64,000 nucleotides of DNA from Archilochus colubris (taxonomy: Eukaryota > Chordata > Aves > Apodiformes > Trochilidae), in NCBI GenBank assembly GCA_023079485.1, contig CM041108.1, forward strand, positions 1,922,001-1,986,000, written 5' to 3'. A program made the translations under genes and the position numbers. A model generated the notes under the pieces. It did not search any database, was not told where the DNA came from, and worked only from the letters and a program-made list of their open reading frames with translations. Shown one piece after another: positions 30,791 to 45,700 of the stretch; positions within the stretch are counted from its first letter, which is position 1; each line of letters begins with the position of its first letter.

Positions 30791-33700
30791 CAAATGGCCG
30801 CTTAGGGCTTGTATGTTCAAGGTTGGTGGTCAAACGGAAACCCGTAGGCCGATTGTTGGTGGTGCTGTGGGTAGGGTTCCATGTGAGGGTTAAGGCCAGC
30901 CCAAGTTTTCAGTGGTCACTCTTTGCATTTGTTTTCCAGTCCCCGGTATTCGGACTTCGGGACCCTATTCAGCAATACGGGCAAATGGCCGCTTAGGGCT
31001 TGTATGTTCAAGGTTGGTGGTCAAACGGAAACCCGTAGGCCGATTGTTGGTGGTGCTGTGGGTAGGGTTCCATGTGAGGGTTAAGGCCAGCCCAAGTTTT
31101 CAGTGGTCACTCTTTGCATTTGTTTTCCAGTCCCCGGTATTCGGACTTCGGGACCCTATTCAGCAATACGGGCAAATGGCCGCTTAGGGCTTGTATATTC
31201 AAGGTTGGTGGTCAAACGGAAACCCGTAGGCCGATTGTTGGTGGTGCTGTGGGTAGGGTTCCATGTGAGGGTTAAGGCCAGCCCAAGTTTTCAGTGGTCA
31301 CTCTTTGCATTTGTTTTCCAGTCCCCGGTATTCGGACTTCGGGACCCTATTCAGCAATACGGGCAAATGGCCGCTTAGGGCTTGTATATTCAAGGCTGGT
31401 GGTCAAACGGAAACCCGTAGGCCGATTGTTGGTGGTGCTGTGGGTAGGGTTCCATGTGAGGGTTAAGGCCAGCCCAAGTTTTCAGTGGTCACTCTTTGCA
31501 TTTGTTTTCCAGTCCCCGGTATTCGGACTTCGGGACCCTATTCAGCAATACGGCAAATGGCCGCTTAGGGCTTGTATTTCAAGGTTGGTGGTCAAACGGA
31601 AACCCGTAGGCCGATTGTTGGTGGTGCTGTGGGTAGGGTTCCATGTGAGGGTTAAGGCCAGCCCAAGTTTTCAGTGGTCACTCTTTGCATTTGTTTTCCA
31701 GTCCCCGGTATTCGGACTTCGGGACCCTATTCAGCAATACGGGCAAATGGCCGCTTAGGGCTTGTATATTCAAGGTTGGTGGTCAAACGGAAACCCGTAG
31801 GCCGATTGTTGGTGGTGCTGTGGGTAGGGTTCCATGTGAGGGTTAAGGCCAGCCCAAGTTTTCAGTGGTCACTCTTTGCATTTGTTTTCCAGTCCCCGGT
31901 ATTCGGACTGACCCTATTCAGCAATACGGGCAAATGGCCGCTTAGGGCTTGTATATTCAAGGTTGGTGGTCAAACGGAAACCCGTAGGCCGATTGTTGGT
32001 GGTGCTGTGGGTAGGGTTCCATGTGAGGGTTAAGGCCAGCCCAAGTTTTCAGTGGTCACTCTTTGCATTTGTTTTCCAGTCCCCGGTATTCGGACTTCGG
32101 GACCCTATTCAGCAATACGGGCAAATGGCCGCTTAGGGCTTGTATGTTCAAGGTTGGTGGTCAAACGGAAACCCGTAGGCCGATTGTTGGTGGTGCTGTG
32201 GGTAGGGTTCCATGTGAGGGTTAAGGCCAGCCCAAGTTTTCAGTGGTCACTCTTTGCATTTGTTTTCCAGTCCCCGGTATTCGGACTTCGGGACCCTATT
32301 CAGCAATACGGGCAAATGGCCGCTTAGGGCTTGTATATTCAAGGTTGGTGGTCAAACGGAAACCCGTAGGCCGATTGTTGGTGGTGCTGTGGGTAGGGTT
32401 CCATGTGAGGGTTAAGGCCAGCCCAAGTTTTCAGTGGTCACTCTTTGCATTTGTTTTCCAGTCCCCGGTATTCGGACTTCGGGACCCTATTCAGCAATAC
32501 GGGCAAATGGCCGCTTAGGGCTTGTATATTCAAGGTTGGTGGTCAAACGGAAACCCGTAGGCCGATTGTTGGTGGTGCTGTGGGTAGGGTTCCATGTGAG
32601 GGTTAAGGCCAGCCCAAGTTTTCAGTGGTCACTCTTTGCATTTGTTTTCCAGTCCCCGGTATTCGGACTTCGGGACCCTATTCAGCAATACGGGCAAATG
32701 GCCGCTTAGGGCTTGTATATTCAAGGTTGGTGGTCAAACGGAAACCCGTAGGCCGATTGTTGGTGGTGCTGTGGGTAGGGTTCCATGTGAGGGTTAAGGC
32801 CAGCCCAAGTTTTCAGTGGTCACTCTTTGCATTTGTTTTCCAGTCCCCGGTATTCGGACTTCGGGACCCTATTCAGCAATACGGGCAAATGGCCGCTTAG
32901 GGCTTGTATATTCAAGGTTGGTGGTCAAACGGAAACCCGTAGGCCGATTGTTGGTGGTGCTGTGGGTAGGGTTCCATGTGAGGGTTAAGGCCAGCCCAAG
33001 TTTTCAGTGGTCACTCTTTGCATTTGTTTTCCAGTCCCCGGTATTCGGACTTCGGGACCCTATTCAGCAATACGGGCAAATGGCCGCTTAGGGCTTGTAT
33101 GTTCAAGGTTGGTGGTCAAACGGAAACCCGTAGGCCGATTGTTGGTGGTGCTGTGGGTAGGGTTCCATGTGAGGGTTAAGGCCAGCCCAAGTTTTCAGTG
33201 GTCACTCTTTGCATTTGTTTTCCAGTCCCCGGTATTCGGACTTCGGGACCCTATTCAGCAATACGGGCAAATGGCCGCTTAGGGCTTGTATATTCAAGGT
33301 TGGTGGTCAAACGGAAACCCGTAGGCCGATTGTTGGTGGTGCTGTGGGTAGGGTTCCATGTGAGGGTTAAGGCCAGCCCAAGTTTTCAGTGGTCACTCTT
33401 TGCATTTGTTTTCCAGTCCCCGGTATTCGGACTTCGGGACCCTATTCAGCAATACGGGCAAATGGCCGCTTAGGGCTTATATGCTGAAGGTTGGTGGTCA
33501 AACGGAAACCCGTAGGCCGATTGTTGGTGGTGCTGTGGGTAGGGTTCCATGTGAGGGTTAAGGCCAGCCCAAGTTTTCGTGGTCACTCTTTGCATTTGTT
33601 TTCCAGTCCCCGGCATTCGGAATTCGGGACCCTATTCAGCAATACGGGCAAATGGCCGCTTAGGGCTTGTATGTTCAAGGTTGGTGTTCAAACGGAAACC

Positions 33701-36700
33701 CGTAGGCCGATTGTTGGTGGTGCTGTGGGTAGGGTTCCATGTGAGGGTTAAGGCCAGCCCAAGTTTTCAGTGGTCACTCTTTGCATTTGTTTTCCAGTCC
33801 CCGGTATTCGGACTTCGGGACCCTATTCAGCAATACGGGCAAATGGCCGCTTAGGGCTTGTATGTTCAAGGTTGGTGGTCAAACGGAAACCCGTAGGCCG
33901 ATTGTTGGTGGTGCTGTGGGTAGGGTTCCATGTGAGGGTTAAGGCCAGCCCAAGTTTTCAGTGGTCACTCTTTGCATTTGTTTTCCAGTCCCCGGTATTC
34001 GGACTTCGGGACCCTATTCAGCAATACGGGCAAATGGCCGCTTAGGGCTTGTATATTCAAGGTTGGTGGTCAAACGGAAACCCGTAGGCCGATTGTTGGT
34101 GGTGCTGTGGGTAGGGTTCCATGTGAGGGTTAAGGCCAGCCCAAGTTTTCAGTGGTCACTCTTTGCATTTGTTTTCCAGTCCCCGGTATTCGGACTTCGG
34201 GACCCTATTCAGCAATACGGGCAAATGGCCGCTTAGGGCTTGTATATTCAAGGTTGGTGGTCAAACGGAAACCCGTAGGCCGATTGTTGGTGGTGCTGTG
34301 GGTAGGGTTCCATGTGAGGGTTAAGGCCAGCCCAAGTTTTCAGTGGTCACTCTTTGCATTTGTTTTCCAGTCCCCGGTATTCGGACTTCGGGACCCTATT
34401 CAGCAATACGGGCAAATGGCCGCTTAGGGCTTGTATATTCAAGGTTGGTGGTCAAACGGAAACCCGTAGGCCGATTGTTGGTGGTGCTGTGGGTAGGGTT
34501 CCATGTGAGGGTTAAGGCCAGCCCAAGTTTTCAGTGGTCACTCTTTGCATTTGTTTTCCAGTCCCCGGTATTCGGACTTCGGGACCCTATTCAGCAATAC
34601 GGGCAAATGGCCGCTTAGGGCTTGTATATTCAAGGTTGGTGGTCAAACGGAAACCCGTAGGCCGATTGTTGGTGGTGCTGTGGGTAGGGTTCCATGTGAG
34701 GGTTAAGGCCAGCCCAAGTTTTCAGTGGTCACTCTTTGCATTTGTTTTCCAGTCCCCGGTATTCGGACTTCGGGACCCTATTCAGCAATACGGCAAATGG
34801 CCGCTTAGGGCTTGTATATTCAAGGTTGGTGGTCAAACGGAAACCCGTAGGCCGATTGTTGGTGGTGCTGTGGGTAGGGTTCCATGTGAGGGTTAAGGCC
34901 AGCCCAAGTTTTCAGTGGTCACTCTTTGCATTTGTTTTCCAGTCCCCGGTATTCGGACTTCGGGACCCTATTCAGCAATGGCAAATGGCCGCTTAGGGCT
35001 TGTATATTCAAGGTTGGTGGTCAAACGGAAACCCGTAGGCCGATTGTTGGTGGTGCTGTGGGTAGGGTTCCATGTGAGGGTTAAGGCCAGCCCAAGTTTT
35101 CAGTGGTCACTCTTTGCATTTGTTTTCCAGTCCCCGGTATTCGGACTTCGGGACCCTATTCAGCAATACGGGCAAATGGCCGCTTAGGGCTTGTATATTC
35201 AAGGTTGGTGGTCAAACGGAAACCCGTAGGCCGATTGTTGGTGGTGCTGTGGGTAGGGTTCCATGTGAGGGTTAAGGCCAGCCCAAGTTTTCAGTGGTCA
35301 CTCTTTGCATTTGTTTTCCAGTCCCCGGTATTCGGACTTCGGGACCCTATTCAGCAATACGGGCAAATGGCCGCTTAGGGCTTGTATATTCAAGGTTGGT
35401 GGTCAAACGGAAACCCGTAGGCCGATTGTTGGTGGTGCTGTGGGTAGGGTTCCATGTGAGGGTTAAGGCCAGCCCAAGTTTTCAGTGGTCACTCTTTGCA
35501 TTTGTTTTCCAGTCCCCGGTATTCGGACTTCGGGACCCTATTCAGCAATACGGGCAAATGGCCGCTTAGGCTTGTATATTCAAGGTTGGTGGTCAAACGG
35601 AAACCCGTAGGCCGATTGTTGGTGGTGCTGTGGGTAGGGTTCCATGTGAGGGTTAAGGCCAGCCCAAGTTTTCAGTGGTCACTCTTTGCATTTGTTTTCC
35701 AGTCCCCGGTATTCGGACTTCGGGACCCTATTCAGCAATACGGGCAAATGGCCGCTTAGGGCTTGTATATTCAAGGTTGGTGGTCAAACGGAAACCCGTA
35801 GGCCGATTGTTGGTGGTGCTGTGGGTAGGGTTCCATGTGAGGGTTAAGGCCAGCCCAAGTTTTCAGTGGTCACTCTTTGCATTTGTTTTCCAGTCCCCGG
35901 TATTCGGACTTCGGGACCCTATTCAGCAATACGGGCAAATGGCCGCTTAGGGCTTGTATATTCAAGGTTGGTGGTCAAACGGAAACCCGTAGGCCGATTG
36001 TTGGTGGTGCTGTGGGTAGGGTTCCATGTGAGGGTTAAGGCCAGCCCAAGTTTTCAGTGGTCACTCTTTGCATTTGTTTTCCAGTCCCCGGTATTCGGAC
36101 TTCGGGACCCTATTCAGCAATACGGGCAAATGGCCGCTTAGGGCTTGTATATTCAAGGTTGGTGGTCAAACGGAAACCCGTAGGCCGATTGTTGGTGGTG
36201 CTGTGGGTAGGGTTCCATGTGAGGGTTAAGGCCAGCCCAAGTTTTCAGTGGTCACTCTTTGCATTTGTTTTCCAGTCCCCGGTATTCGGACTTCGGGACC
36301 CTATTCAGCAATACGGGCAAATGGCCGCTTAGGGCTTGTATATTCAAGGTTGGTGGTCAAACGGAAACCCGTAGGCCGATTGTTGGTGGTGCTGTGGGTA
36401 GGGTTCCATGTGAGGGTTAAGGCCAGCCCAAGTTTTCAGTGGTCACTCTTTGCATTTGTTTTCCAGTCCCCGGTATTCGGACTTCGGGACCCTATTCAGC
36501 AATGGCAAATGGCCGCTTAGGGCTTGTATTCAAGGTTGGTGGTCAAACGGAAACCCGTAGGCCGATTGTTGGTGGTGCTGTGGGTAGGGTTCCATGTGAG
36601 GGTTAAGGCCAGCCCAAGTTTTCAGTGGTCACTCTTTGCATTTGTTTTCCAGTCCCCGGTATTCGGACTTCGGGACCCTATTCAGCAATACGGGCAAATG

Positions 36701-39700
36701 GCCGCTTAGGGCTTGTATGTTCAAGGTTGGTGGTCAAACGGAAACCCGTAGGCCGATTGTTGGTGGTGCTGTGGGTAGGGTTCCATGTGAGGGTTAAGGC
36801 CAGCCCAAGTTTTCAGTGGTCACTCTTTGCATTTGTTTTCCAGTCCCCGGCATTCGGACTTCGGGACCCTATTCAGCAATACGGGCAAATGGCCGCTTAG
36901 GGCTTGTATATTCAAGGTTGGTGGTCAAACGGAAACCCGTAGGCCGATTGTTGGTGGTGCTCTGGGTAGGGTTCCATGTGAGGGTTAAGGCCAGCCCAAG
37001 TTTTCAGTGGTCACTCTTTGCATTTGTTTTCCAGTCCCCGGTATTCGGACTTACCCTATTCAGCAATACGGGAAATGGCCGCTTAGGGTTTATGTTCAAG
37101 GTTGGTGGTCAAACGGAAACCCGTAGGCCGATTGTTGGTGGTGCTGTGGGTAGGGTTCCATGTGAGGGTTAAGGCCAGCCCAAGTTTTCAGTGGTCACTC
37201 TTTGCATTTGTTTTCCAGTCCCCGGTATTCGGACTTCGGGACCCTATTCAGCAATACGGGCAAATGGCCGCTTAGGGCTTGTATGTTCAAGGTTGGTGGT
37301 CAAACGGAAACCCGTAGGCCGATTGTTGGTGGTGCTGTGGGTAGGGTTCCATGTGAGGGTTAAGGCCAGCCCAAGTTTTCAGTGGTCACTCTTTGCATTT
37401 GTTTTCCAGTCCCCGGTATTCGACTTCGGGACCCTATTCAGCAATACGGGCAAATGGCCGCTTAGGGCTTGTATATTCAAGGCTGGTGGTCAAACGGAAA
37501 CCCGTAGGCCGATTGTTGGTGGTGCTGTGGGTAGGGTTCCATGTGAGGGTTAAGGCCAGCCCAAGTTTTCAGTGGTCACTCTTTGCATTTGTTTTCCAGT
37601 CCCCGGTATTCGGACTTCGGGACCCTATTCAGCAATACGGGCAAATGGCCGCTTAGGGCTTGTATATTCAAGGCTGGTGGTCAAACGGAAACCCGTAGGC
37701 CGATTGTTGGTGGTGCTGTGGGTAGGGTTCCATGTGAGGGTTAAGGCCAGCCCAAGTTTTCAGTGGTCACTCTTTGCATTTGTTTTCCAGTCCCCGGTAT
37801 TCGGACTTCGGGACCCTATTCAGTTATAGGGGCAAATGGCCGCTTAGGGCTTGTATATTCAAGGTTGGTGGTCAAACGGAAACCCGTAGGCCGATTGTTG
37901 GTGGTGCTGTGGGTAGGGTTCCATGTGAGGGTTAAGGCCAGCCCAAGTTTTCAGTGGTCACTCTTTGCATTTGTTTTCCAGTCCCCGGTATTCGGACTTC
38001 GGGACCCTATTCAGCAATACGGGCAAATGGCCGCTTAGGGCTTGTATATTCAAGGCTGGTGGTCAAACGGAAACCCGTAGGCCGATTGTTGGTGGTGCTG
38101 TGGGTAGGGTTCCATGTGAGGGTTAAGGCCAGCCCAAGTTTTCAGTGGTCACTCTTTGCATTTGTTTTCCAGTCCCCGGTATTCGGACTTCGGGACCCTA
38201 TTCAGCAATTCGGGCAAATGGCCGCTTAGGGCTTGTATATTCAAGGCTGGTGGTCAAACGGAAACCCGTAGGCCGATTGTTGGTGGTGCTGTGGGTAGGG
38301 TTCCATGTGAGGGTTAAGGCCAGCCCAAGTTTTCAGTGGTCACTCTTTGCATTTGTTTTCCAGTCCCCGGTATTCGGACTTCGGGACCCTATTCAGCAAT
38401 ACGGGCAAATGGCCGCTTAGGGCTTGTATATTCAAGGTTGGTGGTCAAACGGAAACCCGTAGGCCGATTGTTGGTGGTGCTGTGGGTAGGGTTCCATGTG
38501 AGGGTTAAGGCCAGCCCAAGTTTTCAGTGGTCACTCTTTGCATTTGTTTTCCAGTCCCCGGTATTCGGACTTCGGGACCCTATTCAGCAATACGGGCAAA
38601 TGGCCGCTTAGGGCTTGTATATTCAAGGTTGGTGGTCAAACGGAAACCCGTAGGCCGATTGTTGGTGGTGCTGTGGGTAGGGTTCCATGTGAGGGTTAAG
38701 GCCAGCCCAAGTTTTCAGTGGTCACTCTTTGCATTTGTTTTCCAGTCCCCGGTATTCGGACTTCGGGACCCTATTCAGCAATACGGCAAATGGCCGCTTA
38801 GGGCTTGTATATTCAAGGTTGGTGGTCAAACGGAAACCCGTAGGCCGATTGTTGGTGGTGCTGTGGGTAGGGTTCCATGTGAGGGTTAAGGCCAGCCCAA
38901 GTTTTCAGTGGTCACTCTTTGCATTTGTTTTCCAGTCCCCGGTATTCGGACTTCGGGACCCTATTCAGCAATACGGGCAAATGGCCGCTTAGGGCTTGTA
39001 TATTCAAGGTTGGTGGTCAAACGGAAACCCGTAGGCCGATTGTTGGTGGTGCTGTGGGTAGGGTTCCATGTGAGGGTTAAGGCCAGCCCAAGTTTTCAGT
39101 GGTCACTCTTTGCATTTGTTTTCCAGTCCCCGGTATTCGGACTTCGGGACCCTATTCAGCAATACGGGCAAATGGCCGCTTAGGGCTTGTATATTCAAGG
39201 TTGGTGGTCAAACGGAAACCCGTAGGCCGATTGTTGGTGGTGCTGTGGGTAGGGTTCCATGTGAGGGTTAAGGCCAGCCCAAGTTTTCAGTGGTCACTCT
39301 TTGCATTTGTTTTCCAGTCCCCGGTATTCGGACTTCGGGACCCTATTCAGCAATACGGGCAAATGGCCGCTTAGGGCTTGTATATTCAAGGTTGGTGGTC
39401 AAACGGAAACCCGTAGGCCGATTGTTGGTGGTGCTGTGGGTAGGGTTCCATGTGAGGGTTAAGGCCAGCCCAAGTTTTCAGTGGTCACTCTTTGCATTTG
39501 TTTTCCAGTCCCCGGTATTCGGACTTCGGGACCCTATTCAGCAATACGGGCAAATGGCCGCTTAGGGCTTGTATATTCAAGGTTGGTGGTCAAACGGAAA
39601 CCCGTAGGCCGATTGTTGGTGGTGCTGTGGGTAGGGTTCCATGTGAGGGTTAAGGCCAGCCCAAGTTTTCAGTGGTCACTCTTTGCATTTGTTTTCCAGT

Positions 39701-42700
39701 CCCCGGTATTCGGACTTCGGGACCCTATTCAGCAATACGGGCAAATGGCCGCTTAGGGCTTGTATATTCAAGGCTGGTGGTCAAACGGAAACCCGTAGGC
39801 CGATTGTTGGTGGTGCTGTGGGTAGGGTTCCATGTGAGGGTTAAGGCCAGCCCAAGTTTTCAGTGGTCACTCTTTGCATTTGTTTTCCAGTCCCCGGTAT
39901 TCGGACTTCGGGACCCTATTCAGCAATACGGGCAAATGGCCGCTTAGGGCTTGTATATTCAAGGTTGGTGGTCAAACGGAAACCCGTAGGCCGATTGTTG
40001 GTGGTGCTGTGGGTAGGGTTCCATGTGAGGGTTAAGGCCAGCCCAAGTTTTCAGTGGTCACTCTTTGCATTTGTTTTCCAGTCCCCGGTATTCGGACTTC
40101 GGGACCCTATTCAGCAATACGGGCAAATGGCCGCTTAGGGCTTGTATATTCAAGGTTGGTGGTCAAACGGAAACCCGTAGGCCGATTGTTGGTGGTGCTG
40201 TGGGTAGGGTTCCATGTGAGGGTTAAGGCCAGCCCAAGTTTTCAGTGGTCACTCTTTGCATTTGTTTTCCAGTCCCCGGTATTCGGACTTCGGGACCCTA
40301 TTCAGCAATACGGGCAAATGGCCGCTTAGGGCTTGTATATTCAAGGCTGGTGGTCAAACGGAAACCCGTAGGCCGATTGTTGGTGGTGCTGTGGGTAGGG
40401 TTCCATGTGAGGGTTAAGGCCAGCCCAAGTTTTCAGTGGTCACTCTTTGCATTTGTTTTCCAGTCCCCGGTATTCGGACTTCGGGACCCTATTCAGCAAT
40501 ACGGGCAAATGGCCGCTTAGGGCTTGTATATTCAAGGCTGGTGGTCAAACGGAAACCCGTAGGCCGATTGTTGGTGGTGCTGTGGGTAGGGTTCCATGTG
40601 AGGGTTAAGGCCAGCCCAAGTTTTCAGTGGTCACTCTTTGCATTTGTTTTCCAGTCCCCGGTATTCGGACTTCGGGACCCTATTCAGCAATACGGGCAAA
40701 TGGCCGCTTAGGGCTTGTATTCAAGGCTGGTGGTCAAACGGAAACCCGTAGGCCGATTGTTGGTGGTGCTGTGGGTAGGGTTCCATGTGAGGGTTAAGGC
40801 CAGCCCAAGTTTTCAGTGGTCACTCTTTGCATTTGTTTTCCAGTCCCCGGTATTCGGACTTCGACCCTATTCAGCAATACGGGCAAATGGCCGCTTAGGG
40901 CTTGTATATTCAAGGCTGGTGGTCAAACGGAAACCCGTAGGCCGATTGTTGGTGGTGCTGTGGGTAGGGTTCCATGTGAGGGTTAAGGCCAGCCCAAGTT
41001 TTCAGTGGTCACTCTTTGCATTTGTTTTCCAGTCCCCGGTATTCGGACTTCGGGACCCTATTCAGCAATACGGGCAAATGGCCGCTTAGGGCTTGTATAT
41101 TCAAGGTTGGTGGTCAAACGGAAACCCGTAGGCCGATTGTTGGTGGTGCTGTGGGTAGGGTTCCATGTGAGGGTTAAGGCCAGCCCAAGTTTTCAGTGGT
41201 CACTCTTTGCATTTGTTTTCCAGTCCCCGGTATTCGGACTTCGGGACCCTATTCAGCAATACGGGCAAATGGCCGCTTAGGGCTTGTATATTCAAGGTTG
41301 GTGGTCAAACGGAAACCCGTAGGCCGATTGTTGGTGGTGCTGTGGGTAGGGTTCCATGTGAGGGTTAAGGCCAGCCCAAGTTTTCAGTGGTCACTCTTTG
41401 CATTTGTTTTCCAGTCCCCGGTATTCGGACTTCGGGACCCTATTCAGCAATACGGGCAAATGGCCGCTTAGGGCTTGTATATTCAAGGTTGGTGGTCAAA
41501 CGGAAACCCGTAGGCCGATTGTTGGTGGTGCTGTGGGTAGGGTTCCATGTGAGGGTTAAGGCCAGCCCAAGTTTTCAGTGGTCACTCTTTGCATTTGTTT
41601 TCCAGTCCCCGGTATTCGGACTTCGGGACCCTATTCAGCAATACGGGCAAATGGCCGCTTAGGGCTTGTATATTCAAGGTTGGTGGTCAAACGGAAACCC
41701 GTAGGCCGATTGTTGGTGGTGCTGTGGGTAGGGTTCCATGTGAGGGTTAAGGCCAGCCCAAGTTTTCAGTGGTCACTCTTTGCATTTGTTTTCCAGTCCC
41801 CGGTATTCGGACTTCGGGACCCTATTCAGCAATACGGGCAAATGGCCGCTTAGGGCTTGTATATTCAAGGTTGGTGGTCAAACGGAAACCCGTAGGCCGA
41901 TTGTTGGTGGTGCTGTGGGTAGGGTTCCATGTGAGGGTTAAGGCCAGCCCAAGTTTTCAGTGGTCACTCTTTGCATTTGTTTTCCAGTCCCCGGTATTCG
42001 GACTTCGGGACCCTATTCAGCAATACGGGCAAATGGCCGCTTAGGGCTTGTATATTCAAGGTTGGTGGTCAAACGGAAACCCGTAGGCCGATTGTTGGTG
42101 GTGCTGTGGGTAGGGTTCCATGTGAGGGTTAAGGCCAGCCCAAGTTTTCAGTGGTCACTCTTTGCATTTGTTTTCCAGTCCCCGGTATTCGGACTTCGGG
42201 ACCCTATTCAGCAATACGGGCAAATGGCCGCTTAGGGCTTGTATATTCAAGGTTGGTGGTCAAACGGAAACCCGTAGGCCGATTGTTGGTGGTGCTGTGG
42301 GTAGGGTTCCATGTGAGGGTTAAGGCCAGCCCAAGTTTTCAGTGGTCACTCTTTGCATTTGTTTTCCAGTCCCCGGTATTCGGACTTCGGGACCCTATTC
42401 AGCAATACGGGCAAATGGCCGCTTAGGGCTTGTATATTCAAGGCTGGTGGTCAAACGGAAACCCGTAGGCCGATTGTTGGTGGTGCTGTGGGTAGGGTTC
42501 CATGTGAGGGTTAAGGCCAGCCCAAGTTTTCAGTGGTCACTCTTTGCATTTGTTTTCCAGTCCCCGGTATTCGGACTTCGGGACCCTATTCAGCAATACG
42601 GGCAAATGGCCGCTTAGGGCTTGTATGTTCAAGGTTGGTGGTCAAACGGAAACCCGTAGGCCGATTGTTGGTGGTGCTGTGGGTAGGGTTCCATGTGAGG

Positions 42701-45700
42701 GTTAAGGCCAGCCCAAGTTTTCAGTGGTCACTCTTTGCATTTGTTTTCCAGTCCCCGGTATTCGGACTGGGACCCTATTCAGCAATACGGGCAAATGGCC
42801 GCTTAGGGCTTGTATATTCAAGGTTGGTGGTCAAACGGAAACCCGTAGGCCGATTGTTGGTGGTGCTGTGGGTAGGGTTCCATGTGAGGGTTAAGGCCAG
42901 CCCAAGTTTTCAGTGGTCACTCTTTGCATTTGTTTTCCAGTCCCCGGTATTCGGACTTCGGGACCCTATTCAGCAATACGGGCAAATGGCCGCTTAGGGC
43001 TTGTATGTTCAAGGTTGGTGGTCAAACGGAAACCCGTAGGCCGATTGTTGGTGGTGCTGTGGGTAGGGTTCCATGTGAGGGTTAAGGCCAGCCCAAGTTT
43101 TCAGTGGTCACTCTTTGCATTTGTTTTCCAGTCCCCGGTATTCGGACTTCGGGACCCTATTCAGCAATACGGGCAAATGGCCGCTTAGGGCTTGTATATT
43201 CAAGGTTGGTGGTCAAACGGAAACCCGTAGGCCGATTGTTGGTGGTGCTGTGGGTAGGGTTCCATGTGAGGGTTAAGGCCAGCCCAAGTTTTCAGTGGTC
43301 ACTCTTTGCATTTGTTTTCCAGTCCCCGGTATTCGGACTTCGGGACCCTATTCAGCAATACGGGCAAATGGCCGCTTAGGGCTTGTATATTCAAGGTTGG
43401 TGGTCAAACGGAAACCCGTAGGCCGATTGTTGGTGGTGCTGTGGGTAGGGTTCCATGTGAGGGTTAAGGCCAGCCCAAGTTTTCAGTGGTCACTCTTTGC
43501 ATTTGTTTTCCAGTCCCCGGTATTCGGACTTCGGGACCCTATTCAGCAATACGGGCAAATGGCCGCTTAGGGCTTGTATATTCAAGGTTGGTGGTCAAAC
43601 GGAAACCCGTAGGCCGATTGTTGGTGGTGCTGTGGGTAGGGTTCCATGTGAGGGTTAAGGCCAGCCCAAGTTTTCAGTGGTCACTCTTTGCATTTGTTTT
43701 CCAGTCCCCGGTATTCGGACTTCGGGACCCTATTCAGCAATACGGGCAAATGGCCGCTTAGGGCTTGTATCAAGGTTGGTGGTCAAACGGAAACCCGTAG
43801 GCCGATTGTTGGTGGTGCTGTGGGTAGGGTTCCATGTGAGGGTTAAGGCCAGCCCAAGTTTTCAGTGGTCACTCTTTGCATTTGTTTTCCAGTCCCCGGT
43901 ATTCGGACTTCGGGACCCTATTCAGCAATACGGGCAAATGGCCGCTTAGGGCTTGTATATTCAAGGTTGGTGGTCAAACGGAAACCCGTAGGCCGATTGT
44001 TGGTGGTGCTGTGGGTAGGGTTCCATGTGAGGGTTAAGGCCAGCCCAAGTTTTCAGTGGTCACTCTTTGCATTTGTTTTCCAGTCCCCGGTATTCGGACT
44101 TCGGGACCCTATTCAGCAATACGGGCAAATGGCCGCTTAGGGCTTGTATATTCAAGGTTGGTGGTCAAACGGAAACCCGTAGGCCGATTGTTGGTGGTGC
44201 TGTGGGTAGGGTTCCATGTGAGGGTTAAGGCCAGCCCAAGTTTTCAGTGGTCACTCTTTGCATTTGTTTTCCAGTCCCCGGTATTCGGACTTCGGGACCC
44301 TATTCAGCAATACGGGCAAATGGCCGCTTAGGGCTTGTATATTCAAGGCTGGTGGTCAAACGGAAACCCGTAGGCCGATTGTTGGTGGTGCTGTGGGTAG
44401 GGTTCCATGTGAGGGTTAAGGCCAGCCCAAGTTTTCAGTGGTCACTCTTTGCATTTGTTTTCCAGTCCCCGGTATTCGGACTTCGGGACCCTATTCAGCA
44501 ATACGGGCAAATGGCCGCTTAGGGCTTGTATATTCAAGGTTGGTGGTCAAACGGAAACCCGTAGGCCGATTGTTGGTGGTGCTGTGGGTAGGGTTCCATG
44601 TGAGGGTTAAGGCCAGCCCAAGTTTTCAGTGGTCACTCTTTGCATTTGTTTTCCAGTCCCCGGTATTCGGACTTCGGGACCCTATTCAGCAATACGGGCA
44701 AATGGCCGCTTAGGGCTTGTATATTCAAGGCTGGTGGTCAAACGGAAACCCGTAGGCCGATTGTTGGTGGTGCTGTGGGTAGGGTTCCATGTGAGGGTTA
44801 AGGCCAGCCCAAGTTTTCAGTGGTCACTCTTTGCATTTGTTTTCCAGTCCCCGGTATTCGGACTTCGGGACCCTATTCAGCAATACGGGCAAATGGCCGC
44901 TTAGGGCTTGTATATTCAAGGCTGGTGGTCAAACGGAAACCCGTAGGCCGATTGTTGGTGGTGCTGTGGGTAGGGTTCCATGTGAGGGTTAAGGCCAGCC
45001 CAAGTTTTCAGTGGTCACTCTTTGCATTTGTTTTCCAGTCCCCGGTATTCGGACTTCGGGACCCTATTCAGCAATACGGGCAAATGGCCGCTTAGGGCTT
45101 GTATATTCAAGGTTGGTGGTCAAACGGAAACCCGTAGGCCGATTGTTGGTGGTGCTGTGGGTAGGGTTCCATGTGAGGGTTAAGGCCAGCCCAAGTTTTC
45201 AGTGGTCACTCTTTGCATTTGTTTTCCAGTCCCCGGTATTCGGACTTCGGGACCCTATTCAGCAATACGGGCAAATGGCCGCTTAGGGCTTGTATGTTCA
45301 AGGTTGGTGGTCAAACGGAAACCCGTAGGCCGATTGTTGGTGGTGCTGTGGGTAGGGTTCCATGTGAGGGTTAAGGCCAGCCCAAGTTTTCAGTGGTCAC
45401 TCTTTGCATTTGTTTTCCAGTCCCCGGTATTCGGACTTCGGGACCCTATTCAGCAATACGGGCAAATGGCCGCTTAGGGCTTGTATATTCAAGGTTGGTG
45501 GTCAAACGGAAACCCGTAGGCCGATTGTTGGTGGTGCTGTGGGTAGGGTTCCATGTGAGGGTTAAGGCCAGCCCAAGTTTTCAGTGGTCACTCTTTGCAT
45601 TTGTTTTCCAGTCCCCGGTATTCGGACTTCGGGACCCTATTCAGCAATACGGGCAAATGGCCGCTTAGGGCTTGTATATTCAAGGTTGGTGGTCAAACGG